In this document: positions 55,046 through 64,000 of the stretch, piece after piece
Position numbering within the stretch: the stretch's first letter is position 1
How the letters are laid out: every line of letters starts with the position of its first letter
The notes under the pieces: generated by a model
Told to the model about the DNA's origin: nothing
The model's database searches: none
The model's input: the letters and a program-made list of their open reading frames with translations, nothing else
Assembly: GCF_036711975.1 (NCBI RefSeq)
Contig: NC_091971.1
Location: forward strand, 31,875,501 to 31,939,500
Direction of reading: 5' to 3'
Source: Onthophagus taurus
Lineage: Eukaryota > Arthropoda > Insecta > Coleoptera > Scarabaeidae
Length of the DNA stretch: 64,000 nt
Position numbers and translations under genes: made by a program

Positions 55046-56175
55046 CATTATTTTTATGACACTTAGTGAAAGGTTTCGTTATCTACGCGAAATTGTTAAA
55101 AAAACGCTTGATAAGAGCTTAATCACATCCCGTTCCGCAATTAAATGTCCAAAATATTTTATTTCGCGTTATAAAAAATTATATGTTTCTACTTTAATTT
55201 TAAAGTTCGGTTCTTAAGCTGAGATTCCCATTTCTTTTATTGCGCATGGTATACTTACTCTGTAAGCCTACATCTATAGTTTACAAAATGACGATCGAAA
55301 TATGATTATGATTAGGTCTTCTTATTTCCATAGACAATAGCAAGTAATTCATTGAGGGAAATCGTAGATTCAGAAATTAATTCCTGGTTGGTAGGTAACA
55401 TTGCGGGGGAATTTACATTGGTAGATAGGTATGAAGTTGCTGAACAAGGTCGTAAATTATGGATGATCTGTATCAGATGCATTTGATTCCTGGGTAATAG
55501 ATAACATTTTGGGGGAATTTACGTTTGACAAACATTAAGTTGTTAAAGAAGGTCGTAAAGAATAGTGGTTTGTAGTGGGCTGTAGACCAGATACATTTGA
55601 AAATAGGTGTTTAGATTTGGAAAGATATGTTCTAGTATTGGTTAGATTATCAATTAATATTAATACTTGTCTCTTAAATGTACGAAAAGTATTTTCTGGC
55701 ATTTCGTCTATTTCTGGCATTTCTGGAAGACTATCTAGAAATAGTTTTCGAGGATTATTTATATCGTTAGTGCAACCCTTTATTTGTTTTTCTTTAGTTT
55801 GATTTAGAAAAATATTAATGATTGAAGTTTTTGTACTTTCGTACTGGTTTTATTGTTAATAAAAATCCGCTTTACATGTTTCGACCTTACAGGGTCATCT
55901 TCAGAAGCGCTACAATTTATGAAAGTAAGATTTTGTTATAAACTATTTCATACTTCAAAACTTCATACATGTCGTAAATTTTAACACATCAAATAAAGAT
56001 TTTTAATGTAAAATATAAATGTAAATGTAAAATTTAAGTTTAAAAATGTGAAAGTTATTTACTAACACGTTAAAATAAAATAAATTACATTATGGACGTT
56101 ACAGTGAAAAGTTACAAAATAGAATGGTTGAAAAAAAAAATCAGCGACCAGTGTGTGCGGATATGTACACCGATC
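55046..56175. other. Unassigned; Penelope-like linker near 55880
   Basis: No convincing gene. TTTCGACCTTACAGGGTCATCTTCAG at about 55878-55904 resembles the 'guanine-rich CATCTTCAG' linker often seen beside Penelope-like elements. The minus frame at 55535-55720 has no family I can name. Confidence 0.4.
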
Positions 56176-56360
56176 CTCGGTATTTTGGGGAAATGGGTTG
56201 TTAAGACAATTATATAAGGATGTTTTTCAAAGCAAGTCCTGGTCATTAACGCACTCAAGTCGTGTGTTATTTTTTATAAATTTATCTATTTCATAGCTCT
56301 CTTGTTTAGTACCTATATCTTTAATAATATTTCTTTCTGTGTTTCTATCTTCATCTAAAA
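56176..56360 (-). pseudogene. Penelope-like fragment
   Basis: Minus strand reads LLDEDRNTERNIIKDIGTKQ then ESYEIDKFIKNNTRLECVND, similar in layout to the fragment at 27310-27560 (GYEINKFINNNPDLTCLND). Both likely derive from the region after the GIY-YIG motif of Penelope-like elements. Confidence 0.55.
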
Positions 56361-57243
56361 GGGGATTGTTAAAATATCTGTATATATAGGTAAGCTTTGA
56401 AAGCTGCTAATATATGTGTGTTAATATGGTGGGAGTCGTATGGAATGATGGTGTCTGTTTGTGTTGGTTTTTGTAACTCTTTTTTTCTACGGGAACCCCA
56501 GCCACTTTCAAGAAACTCCTTTTTTTCTCAAACAAATCACTTCTTTCGCGACAATCTAAACACATTCGCAGCTAAACTGTCCTAGGTATTTTTGAATAAT
56601 TGTAACTTCAAGATGATCCTTTCCTAATTGTTTTTCTAAGAATTTGAGTGCATTGTTTGAAAATAAGCTGACTTCTATATATTCTCGATCAGCGCATAGC
56701 TTCTTCCTTGGCTCAAAATAGGTCGATTTAAGTTATCTACATTCAAAGTTGCTTCGTTTCGCCGCTAGAGGACTTCAAAGTTAGCAAAAAAATCCTTTTA
56801 TTTTTTATAACTCGAGAACGTGTAAATAAATTGAAACCATTTTTCAGAACTGAGTTCCTAGGTTCAATTTTGGAAACACGGGAATGATGGAAAAGTCATG
56901 TATTCACCGGATATTACTCCATATTTTTTTTTCTGGCCCGGCGACAATTACATTATTATAATTTCTGAATAGCCCATTTAGTTCTGAACCGTTTTTGTCT
57001 CTTATAAGATTTTGATTACATAAGTGGTTAAGCCAAAACAAAAGGTATATTTAAATGTCTGCAAGCCTTGTTTACGTCATTGCAACTACAAAACCTCATC
57101 GTAGTTGGCACTGATTTCAACTAATTGCAATTTATGTTTAACGTGAATGCAATATTATTAATTGATCAAAATCGTGGAAATTCAATGATCCTAAAAGCAT
57201 GTAGTGTTAAGAAAAAACGTAGTCGTATTTAGTTGTTTCAGTA
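56361..57243. other. No gene recognised
   Basis: AT-rich spacer up to the mariner remnant. No element end identified. Confidence 0.4.
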
Positions 57244-57695
57244 CTAGAAAGAAAAACTTTTAATCAATTCTAAGAAACAAAAGGTAACAATAAACACAAC
57301 AAGTGGGAAATATTTACAAAAATTGTTCAAAATACATAAATTTACTCGTCGTAAAAAGTCAAATTGCACTCTGTCCATTGTTTCGCGATTATTTAATGTA
57401 ATAAATGCTAACAAAATTTTTCTTCGTAATTCCTCTTCATTATCAATTGTAGAGGCATAGACTTTTGACTTCAATGCCCCCCAGAGAAAATAATCACACG
57501 GTGTAAGGTCTGGTGATCTTGCTGGCCATTTTATTGGGGCATCAGCTCCCCTTCCAATCCATCGACCAGGATATATTTGGTTTAAATATTGCCGAACAGC
57601 CATCGTAAAATGTGACGGAGCACCATCGTGCATGAACCACATATCGGGACGAAGTAATAAAGGTAAATTTTCTAACAAATTCGGTAACGACGGTC
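57244..57695 (-). pseudogene. Mariner-superfamily transposase C, split by piggyBac
   Basis: Catalytic C-terminal half: MWFMHDGAPSHFTMAVRQYL, GRWIGRGADAPIKWPARSPD, LTPCDYFLWGALKSKVYAST, ending in a leucine-rich tail. Between the second and third aspartates I count 43 residues, two more than the 41232-43288 copy (extra residues in RGADAPIKW). The coding sequence is cut at TTAA (57696-57699) by the piggyBac end; the frame continues by chance into piggyBac DNA, giving a false 191-codon frame. The N-terminal half should lie beyond the right edge of the window. Confidence 0.88.
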
Positions 57696-58144
57696 TTAAC
57701 CCTCTCCCGGTAAGGCACTTAAAACTTACGAAACTGGTAAGATGGGTCACCCGTGACCCAAGTGATGTATCACTTGTTTTAAAACATAATTCATGAGTTG
57801 TTTTAAAGCTAAGAGTCATTTGTTGGTTATATATATGTCTTACATTTTTATTTTTTAGTTTAATAAATGCTTACACAATACAACTTAATAACATCTTTCT
57901 TATTTTTATTATAAAAGGATATTCCTTGCTTATAGTGTTAATAATAAACTTCATTTATGGTAACAAACATTTTAAAGTTATTGCACAAAGAAAAAAGAAA
58001 ACACTTTATAAACATTTAAAAATCATGTTTGCTGCAAAGAAAGAAAGCATATTTTAGTAGAAAGAAAATAAAAAAAAAATAAATGTCAAACTCGTGCACT
58101 GACAAATAGTCAAAGTAAACTAGGCAACTGTTCAGGTTTCTTCT

Positions 58145-59683
58145 TCATTTACATTTTGTACACGGGCAAATGCTATACCTATGTTCAGCGCATAGGCTCC
58201 AGTCGCACCTACTGCACTTAGATGTTCCTTTTCGATCTTTCTTGGTTCCCGTACAAAATTCGCAATGGCTGCGACAACTAGTCGACGATGTTGGCTTAGC
58301 GATGATAGGCTCTATTTTCAAAATTTTTCTTATTACCGCATTCAGTTCTCTAGGAAGACGACCTTGTTGGTTGCGTAATTTCAACTGCGGTTCTAATAAC
58401 TGCATTGCTAATTTTTTCAAAAATTCTGAACGTATGAATTTATGCTTTTTTTCGATATGATTAAATTTGAAAATTACGAATGCGTTTACCGCAGCTGCAT
58501 CCAGAATTCCGTACAAATATCGCATTGGCCATCTGTTTGTTTTTCTGGCTGTTGTATATTTATGACATAACATATCAAATACATCGACTCCACCTTTCGT
58601 ATGGTTGTAGAAGTTTATTATTTCTGGCACCTTTATATTCCCGTCAACTTCACCAGTTCGATGCATTGTAGATAATAACAACACATTGCAGTTCTTTCTT
58701 TTTGAAAATGACAACAAAGTTTCATCAGTGGAATAAAGAAAACGTGCGGTCATTACTGGAAGATTCTTTACATCTAGCATATGTGGGGGGACTTCACGTT
58801 TATTTTTCCTCAAAGTGCCTACCAAAGTTAGTTTCCTGTCAAGCAGAGCCCTGGCTAGTTCCAATGAAGTGAACCAGTTGTCTGTCGTCACATTCCTATT
58901 TGTCCCCACAATGGGTTCTATAAGGCTCAGAACATACTGGGTTGGCAAAAGAAAATCACTTCGTTTTCTTGTCTCTTTTCCTACGTAAGGAATTCCTCCG
59001 CAGAAATAAAATGTTTTTGCATCACAGAGTGATATACTTTTTAGGCCATACTTGTCTGGTTTTGACGGGAGGTACATTTTGAACGGAGCCCTTCCTCGAA
59101 ACGGCAACAAAGTTTCGTCCACAGTGACATATTCGGACTGGGTGTAATTTTCTTTGCAATTACTTATGAACAAATCCCATACTTCTCGAAATGCTGCAAA
59201 CTTGTCGCTTGCTCGCCGTTCTTCCCTTGTAGTTTTAGAATCAAACCGCAAACAATACAATAAAAACTTGAAGCGACTGAAAGTCATAACCGCGCGAAAT
59301 AAAGAAGGACCATCTTCAACGGAAAACAATTCCTCCATTGACGAACTATAGAATCCTGCTTTCAACAGAAGTCCTATAACAGCGCAAATTTCAATCTCAT
59401 TTGTGGGCCCAATGAACCACTGTTGGGAAGTGTATTTGGTTGATTTAGTTATTATTTCTTCGTTAGTATAAGTCGTGATTTTTTTATAATATCATCAGTA
59501 AAAAATAATGAAAAACATTAAAGTTCTGTCTTTACATCTTTTGCGCCTCCATTTGGCCCAGGTAAGCGTAGGACTAAATTTCGCTTAGAGGTTCTCGAAT
59601 ATTTAGAGCTCAGAGGCTTGTTAGTCCACATCGTTTCCAGATCTTTTCCTAGAAAATATTCGGAATCAAAATCTTCGTCTTGT
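58145..59683 (-). pseudogene. piggyBac transposase, main part (one frameshift)
   Basis: Body frame 59365-58145 with upstream extension to 59683. Segments: NEQDEDFDSEYFLGKDLETM just after the LINE, then a one-base frameshift at an A7 run near 59480, then QQWFIGPTNEIEICAVIGLL. DDD residues: D in SEYVTVDETLLPF, D in NVTTDNWFTS, D in KGGVDVFDML. The C-terminal cysteine-rich domain (CEFCTGTKKDRKGTSKCSRC ... CPCTKCK) that binds the ends is complete. The first 60 or so codons are at 63745-63909. Apart from the LINE and the frameshift it looks full length. Confidence 0.92.
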
Positions 59684-59687
59684 TCAT

Positions 59688-59688
<1 letters not shown>

Positions 59689-59731
<43 letters not shown>
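59689..59731. repeat. (TAA)n microsatellite tail of the LINE
   Basis: About 14 uninterrupted TAA units. It is the 3' tail of the minus-strand LINE and creates an apparent polytyrosine frame in the minus strand that is not a protein. Confidence 0.93.
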
Positions 59732-59732
<1 letters not shown>

Positions 59733-60016
59733 TTGGCTTTATTAATAAAAAATAATGACAATAATTATACAAAAGCAATACGTAGGGCGGAGTTAGGAAT
59801 CAAGTTCCTCTCTACCACTCAACCCTACAAACAAACAAAAAAAAAAAAAAATTAAGTATTAATAAAATAGAACAAAAGAAAAATTAAAATTAAGAAAAAA
59901 ACAAAACAAAAATCAATGTTTACGAAATTAACAATATTAAACAAATCAAAAATAATAAAAAAAAAAACAAAGGAATATATATTAATTGCAATACATATGC
60001 ATGCGAATCTCAGCAA

Positions 60017-62637
60017 CTATACGCCAGATTGTTCATCCATTAACATTTGTCGCAGTTTCTTCTTAAACGCATTCAAATTTAGAGACTTCAAAGAGCCTGG
60101 TAGCGGATTATAATATTTAGGAAGGCAATAAGTGAAGGATCGTTCAAATAACGAGGTCTCGTGTTTAGGAGGTGTAATAATACCTCTATTTCTAATATTG
60201 ATATTATGAACATCTGTCCTGAATGATATTTTGTTGTATAGATACGGGGGCTTCTTCAACATGAGAAGTTTGTGGTAGAATGATAATAAATGCAACTTTC
60301 TTCTGTTGGACATATTCAACCAACCAGCATCTATTAATTTATGAGACACATGATCATACCGTTTTAAACCGTATACAAGCCTGAGGCAAGCATTCTGTAC
60401 CCGTTGTACACGACTTACTGAAGTGCTAGCCAAACAGGTACCAAAAACCTTATCACAAAAGGTGAAATTACTAAGTACAAGGGTATCGCACAGTTTTAAC
60501 AGTGTAGCTTTAGATACTGTGTAAAAAATGCCATAAATTAATTTCAACGTTGCATATGATTTATTGGTTTTCTGTGTAATATGTGTTTTAAATCTAATAT
60601 CTGAATCCTGATACAATCCCAAATTACGAAAACAGCATCCTACATTAATTCGCTGGTCATCAACTTCTATACTAAAATGAGTAGAATGTTCTTCTCGCAA
60701 ACCCCGCCTACCAAAAAGCATCAATGCCGACTTGGCACCATTCACCTTCAAATTATGTCCAGACGAAATTTCCACTAAGTTCCTAATTTCCCGTGTTAAA
60801 ATAGTTTCAGCCAGAGACACATCACTGGGAGGAAATTATTGCACAAGTAATTGGAGACCAATGATATAGCATTAGCGCTAAACCCAACAAAATTTAAGAC
60901 AGAACTTAACAAGGAATGGTTTACAGTATCGAAAGCTTTTGAGTAATCCAACAAAACTAACGCAGTCATATCGTTTTCATCAATCGCCCGGAGAATGTCG
61001 TCGGTAATATGCATTAACGCTGTTTCACAACCATAATGTTTACGAAATCCAGACTGATTTGGAGGTAGGATATTATAGCCGTCAATAAAAGTTCTAATTT
61101 GCCAGTCCATAACTTTCTCCACAACCTTTGCAAGAACCGGGAGAATGCTAATAGGTCGTAAATCCTTGTACTCTTGGGGATTAGAAATTTTTGGTAATGG
61201 AGTTACCAGAGCGGTCTTCCAACAGGAAGGAAAAACACATTTCTCCAAACAGTAATTAACTATATGCGTCAAATGTGGGAGTATAAAAGGACAGCAGTAC
61301 AAGAGCATTGACAACGAAATACCATCATCTCCGACAGCATGAGATTTCATTTTAAGTAAATAACTTGCAACAACGTTTTCATGTACAGTTTCGAAATCAA
61401 AATACTTCTGAAATTCACATTTTTTGTTACTGTTATAAAAGTGCATAACATCACTTGAAGGTGCTCCCAATGAACAACCTGTCTGGAGAAAGTGGTTATT
61501 AATGTCATTCGCATTTCTTAAATGCATGGGCAAAGTGTTTACTCTATTCCTGATCACTCCGAAATCACGAACAACACGCCACATCGCAGATGTCCCAGTT
61601 CGACTCGTTGCCCCCTCAAAGTACACCCTCTTTTCAGTTTTGATGGCATTTGTCACGTGTCTTCTCAACGTTTTATACTGCTCTAGGTCTAATACATTTT
61701 TTGTACGCTTATATTTAGCATAAGCTTTATTTCTAACCGCGATCATTTCCTTGATCTGGGGTGTAAGCCACGGAGCAGGTTTTTTTGTAAATCTTTTCGT
61801 TTGTAGTGGTGCATGTAAATCAAATAGATCTAGTATTAAAGAATTAAAATAATTCACTTTTTCATCAATGCCGTTAATTTCAAAAATTAATTGTAAAGGT
61901 AATGATTCAAGTTCTCTACTAAACAGATCGAGATTAAACCTCTTACAGTCTCTATAAGTTCGAAATGTAGGAACGGGCTTTGTACTAGCAGTTTTCAAAT
62001 GAGAGTGTACCAGTTCGTGATCTGAAAGGTGGGATAGTGAATATAAACCGACCAGGGTGAATTCTTCACATGAACATGCAGTAATATCTATTAAAGTTTC
62101 GGAATTAAGTGTAATACGGGTTGGTTGATTAACAAGTTGAACCAGACCAAACGACTCCAGCAAATCAAGGAAAATGCGTGAATATGTATTTTCAGGGTGC
62201 AACAAATCAATATTTATATCACCGGCAATAAATAGTTCATTACATTGTGGTATAGCTAAACTTAAGGATTCCTCGAGAGACTCAAAGAATAATGGCAGAC
62301 TTCCGGTCGGGGGCCTGTACATTACACCAAAAATATATTTAACTTTGTTAATAGTAACAGCGATCCATAGCTGTTCTAAATGATCATATGTTTTTATGTT
62401 AACTTTGCTGGGTCTATATAAGTTCTTAATATAAATGCCTACACCACCACCTCGCTTACCAGACCTTTGGCGATGTATGAATGTATAATTTTCGATAGAA
62501 CACACCGCTTCCGTATGTTCATCCGCCAACCAGGTCTCCGTAACCAATACCAGATCAAAATTATTATCAGTAATGTACTCACGAAATTCAGCAATACTAG
62601 GCAGCAACGACCTAATGTTAATGGATGCTATATTCAT
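60017..62637 (-). pseudogene. LINE ORF2: endonuclease and reverse transcriptase, YADD deleted
   Basis: From ATG 62637 (MNIASINIRSLLPS). The endonuclease shows NIRSL, VTETWLAD, MYRPPTGS, AGDINIDLL and LSDHELVHS. The reverse transcriptase begins with PAPWLTPQIKEM, SCWKTALVTPLPKISNPQEY, RPISILPVLAKVVEKVMDWQ, NQSGFRKHYGCETAL and LLDYSKAFDTVNHSLL. Near 60826-60836 the sequence jumps from VSNYLCNNFLP directly into SDVSLAETILT, out of frame. The SGVPQGS and YADD blocks (about 60 residues) are missing. The C-terminal thumb and tail (60820-60017) follow. Catalysis is therefore impossible. Confidence 0.92.
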
Positions 62638-62940
62638 GTTGTGAACAATAATAAAAAAAAAGACAAACAAAATACAAAAAAAAAAAAAAAAACAATAATA
62701 ACTACAATTAAATGAAATTTAACTATTGAAAAAGATTTAAATATATATAAACTACATTCTAGAGTGCTTTCCCTCCAGGTAACAAATAAACTAGATTCGT
62801 CAATTAGATCAAACGGAGGAAAAGTCTCAAAACAATCGAAAGATTGTATATATATTTTTAACAATCGAAAACAAAAAAGAAGAAAAAAAAAATTGAAAAA
62901 TCGAACAGAAATTTTTCGAAAAAAGCAAGAATCGAAAAAG

Positions 62941-63582
62941 TTATATCAACATTCCTTTCTTCTGTCCGTCGACTTCTGCATACAGAGTTCCATCACGGCT
63001 CCACACTCTTCTTTTACCATATTCTTCCTCCAGTTTTCTCAATTCACAAATCCGGTGGTGCGTAAGGTCTTCTCGAATTATAAACTGAGTTCCTCTTAAC
63101 AGTTTCTTATGATAAAATACGCGATCTTTGGTTTTGTGACTTATAAATTTCATAATAATAGGTCGGTTCTTTCCATTTCGCTTCGGTCCAACTCGATGAC
63201 AACGATCGATAGAATCCGGTAACAATGCGAGGTTCATTTTCTTATTAATAATATCTAATACAACTTGTTCGGTGTTCTCATTGTCTGTCTCGCTTACCCC
63301 GAAAACTCGAATGCTATTCCGTCGAGTGTATTGCTCAAGTCGATCCAGTTTTTCCTCATGGTCTGCTCTACATACGGTATTGTCGGACTTCGAACGAGTA
63401 ACCTCCGCTTCCAATATTACAACCTTTTCTTCGAGAATATTAACCTTTTCCTTGTGTTCCCTGAGTTCATCCCTTAGAATGGACGATATTGATTTGGCGA
63501 TATTGGCAATGAACGACTCTTTCTTGAATAACTCAGTCAACACCTCCTCAAAATCACTCAATTGTTTCTTGGTGACCACCAT
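62941..63582 (-). CDS. LINE ORF1 protein (coiled coil and RRM-like)
   Basis: Open frame of 213 residues from ATG 63582. A coiled coil spans roughly residues 35-85 (LREHKEKVNILEEKVVILEA). It is followed by RRNSIRVFGVSETDNEN, an RRM-like strand typical of L1-type ORF1 (transposase_22), and a C-terminal domain with CHRVGPKRNGKNRPIIMKFI and VFYHKKLLRGTQFIIREDLT. Such proteins coat the RNA and act as nucleic-acid chaperones. Frame intact, although the element's ORF2 is broken. Confidence 0.88.
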   Translation of the reverse strand: MVVTKKQLSDFEEVLTELFKKESFIANIAKSISSILRDELREHKEKVNILEEKVVILEAEVTRSKSDNTVCRADHEEKLDRLEQYTRRNSIRVFGVSETDNENTEQVVLDIINKKMNLALLPDSIDRCHRVGPKRNGKNRPIIMKFISHKTKDRVFYHKKLLRGTQFIIREDLTHHRICELRKLEEEYGKRRVWSRDGTLYAEVDGQKKGMLI

Positions 63583-63744
63583 TCTCTTTAACTAATTAAC
63601 ACACTCAACTTAAAAACGTCGAAAATCAAGTTGAATTAATCGGTAACTCAAACCACCTCGATAATTTTCGTCGACTTAACCTGGAGAGGCACGCGCACGT
63701 CTAGCTTGGTTGCATGCTTATCACAAACTATGATATCTATCATT

Positions 63745-63909
63745 GTCGGAAGGTTCAAACATGTCTTCCACGTTGTTATCATTTTCTAAAATTTCATCTT
63801 CCGTTTCAGTACATGAATCATTAAACTCATCTAAATTTTCTGAATCATCTTCGTCTATTTTTCGGCGAAACTCATCAAAAAAATTTTCATCTACATCCAT
63901 CGGTTCCAT
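63745..63909 (-). pseudogene. piggyBac transposase N-terminus, separated by the LINE
   Basis: ATG 63909, MEPMDVDENFFDEFRRKIDE then an acidic stretch ending EPSDN at the LINE junction. The acidic, disordered N-terminus is usual for piggyBac transposases. The rest continues at 59683. Confidence 0.87.
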
Positions 63910-64000
63910 TCTGCGTATAAATAAGCAGAAACAAAAACTGGACTAAGAAAAAAAATTAATTAAAAAAAGTTACTCATAAGGTATGATGGGTCGCCCGTGA

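Larger units (their letters stand above)
59689..63739 (-). mobile_element. LINE with ORF1/ORF2, inserted in piggyBac
   Basis: TCATT at 59684-59688 and 63740-63744 is the target duplication; removing the 4051 bp between restores the piggyBac frame (EPSDNEQDED). On the minus strand the element has a short 5' leader, ORF1 (62941-63582), ORF2 (60017-62637) and a (TTA)n tail at 59689-59731 after AATAAAGCCAAG. The microsatellite tail and L1-like ORF1 suggest a CR1/L2-type LINE; the clade is an inference. Confidence 0.93.
57700..64000 (-). mobile_element. piggyBac element B, right end beyond window
   Basis: Left end: TTAA (57696-57699) then CCCTCTCCCGGTAAGG, a piggyBac-type terminus at a TTAA target. 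A palindromic subterminal word GATGGGTCACCCGTGACCC at 57745-57763 recurs as GATGGGTCGCCCGTGA at 63985-64000, so the other end is probably just outside the window. The element is opened by a LINE at 59689-63739. Confidence 0.88.

Noticed and set aside
57700..57819. N-terminal part of the 191-codon frame at 57244-57819
   Set aside because: This part is piggyBac terminal sequence read through by chance; only the part below 57696 is mariner transposase.
59518..59778. 86-codon frame with a tyrosine run
   Set aside because: The tyrosines are the (TAA)n tail of the LINE read on the other strand; the rest is piggyBac coding sequence.
61502..61723. Plus-strand frames across the LINE (for example 61502, 62174, 62467)
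   Set aside because: Shadows of the minus-strand ORF2 with no independent evidence.

Overview
This window reads as a pericentromeric or otherwise heterochromatic stretch of an insect genome, most likely a darkling beetle. It opens with 23 near-identical tandem copies of a 142-bp satellite. Unit length and homogeneity are what I recall for the abundant satellite of Tenebrio molitor, but the species is an inference. The other 60 kb is AT-rich, has spliced genes, and is almost entirely transposable elements, mostly broken and nested. Several predicted reading frames begin at TTG, GTG or CTG; these are not real starts in a eukaryote, so starts given here are ATG or splice junctions.

Layout. 1-3408: satellite array with a decayed edge copy. 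3.6-12.2 kb: mariner stub, a Harbinger element with both ends (5115-7898), a Gypsy remnant holding a small Harbinger derivative, then P-element, piggyBac and hAT remnants. 12.3-17.3 kb: truncated mariner, then an apparently intact two-gene Harbinger (transposase with a 7-nt first exon, plus a Myb-like partner) followed by an inverted deleted copy. 17.8-28.6 kb: hAT and mariner scraps, then a Tc1 element (19141-28583) split by about 8 kb that contains Penelope-like pieces, an LTR and a broken member of an unfamiliar DDE-like family. 29-35 kb: MITEs, a third Harbinger whose two antisense genes occupy each other's introns, and a P-element with a THAP domain. 35-41 kb: BEL, LINE, Transib (RAG1-like) and Penelope-like remnants. 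41.2-43.3 kb: a mariner-superfamily element with 334-bp inverted repeats. 43.6-45.6 kb: second copy of the unfamiliar DDE-like family. 46.6-48.4 kb: the only evident host gene, FBXO21-like, in two exons. 48.8-53.6 kb: a large element with an intact 662-aa DDE-like protein, interrupted by a Tc1. 53.7-55.0 kb: fourth Harbinger. 57.2-64.0 kb: mariner split by piggyBac, itself split by a LINE.

How the genes relate. Most features are mobilisation genes: a DDE transposase, or reverse transcriptase plus endonuclease, with accessory DNA-binding proteins (Myb/MADF partners of Harbinger, LINE ORF1). Insertion order can be read from nesting and target-site duplications, for example LINE (TCATT) into piggyBac (TTAA) into mariner. 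The most novel-looking signal is the DDE-like family seen three times (21.9-24.4, 43.6-45.6 and 51.4-53.4 kb). It shares the motif order D, SD[GS]..(Q)N, E.GH, and two copies are bracketed by their own short dispersed subterminal repeats.
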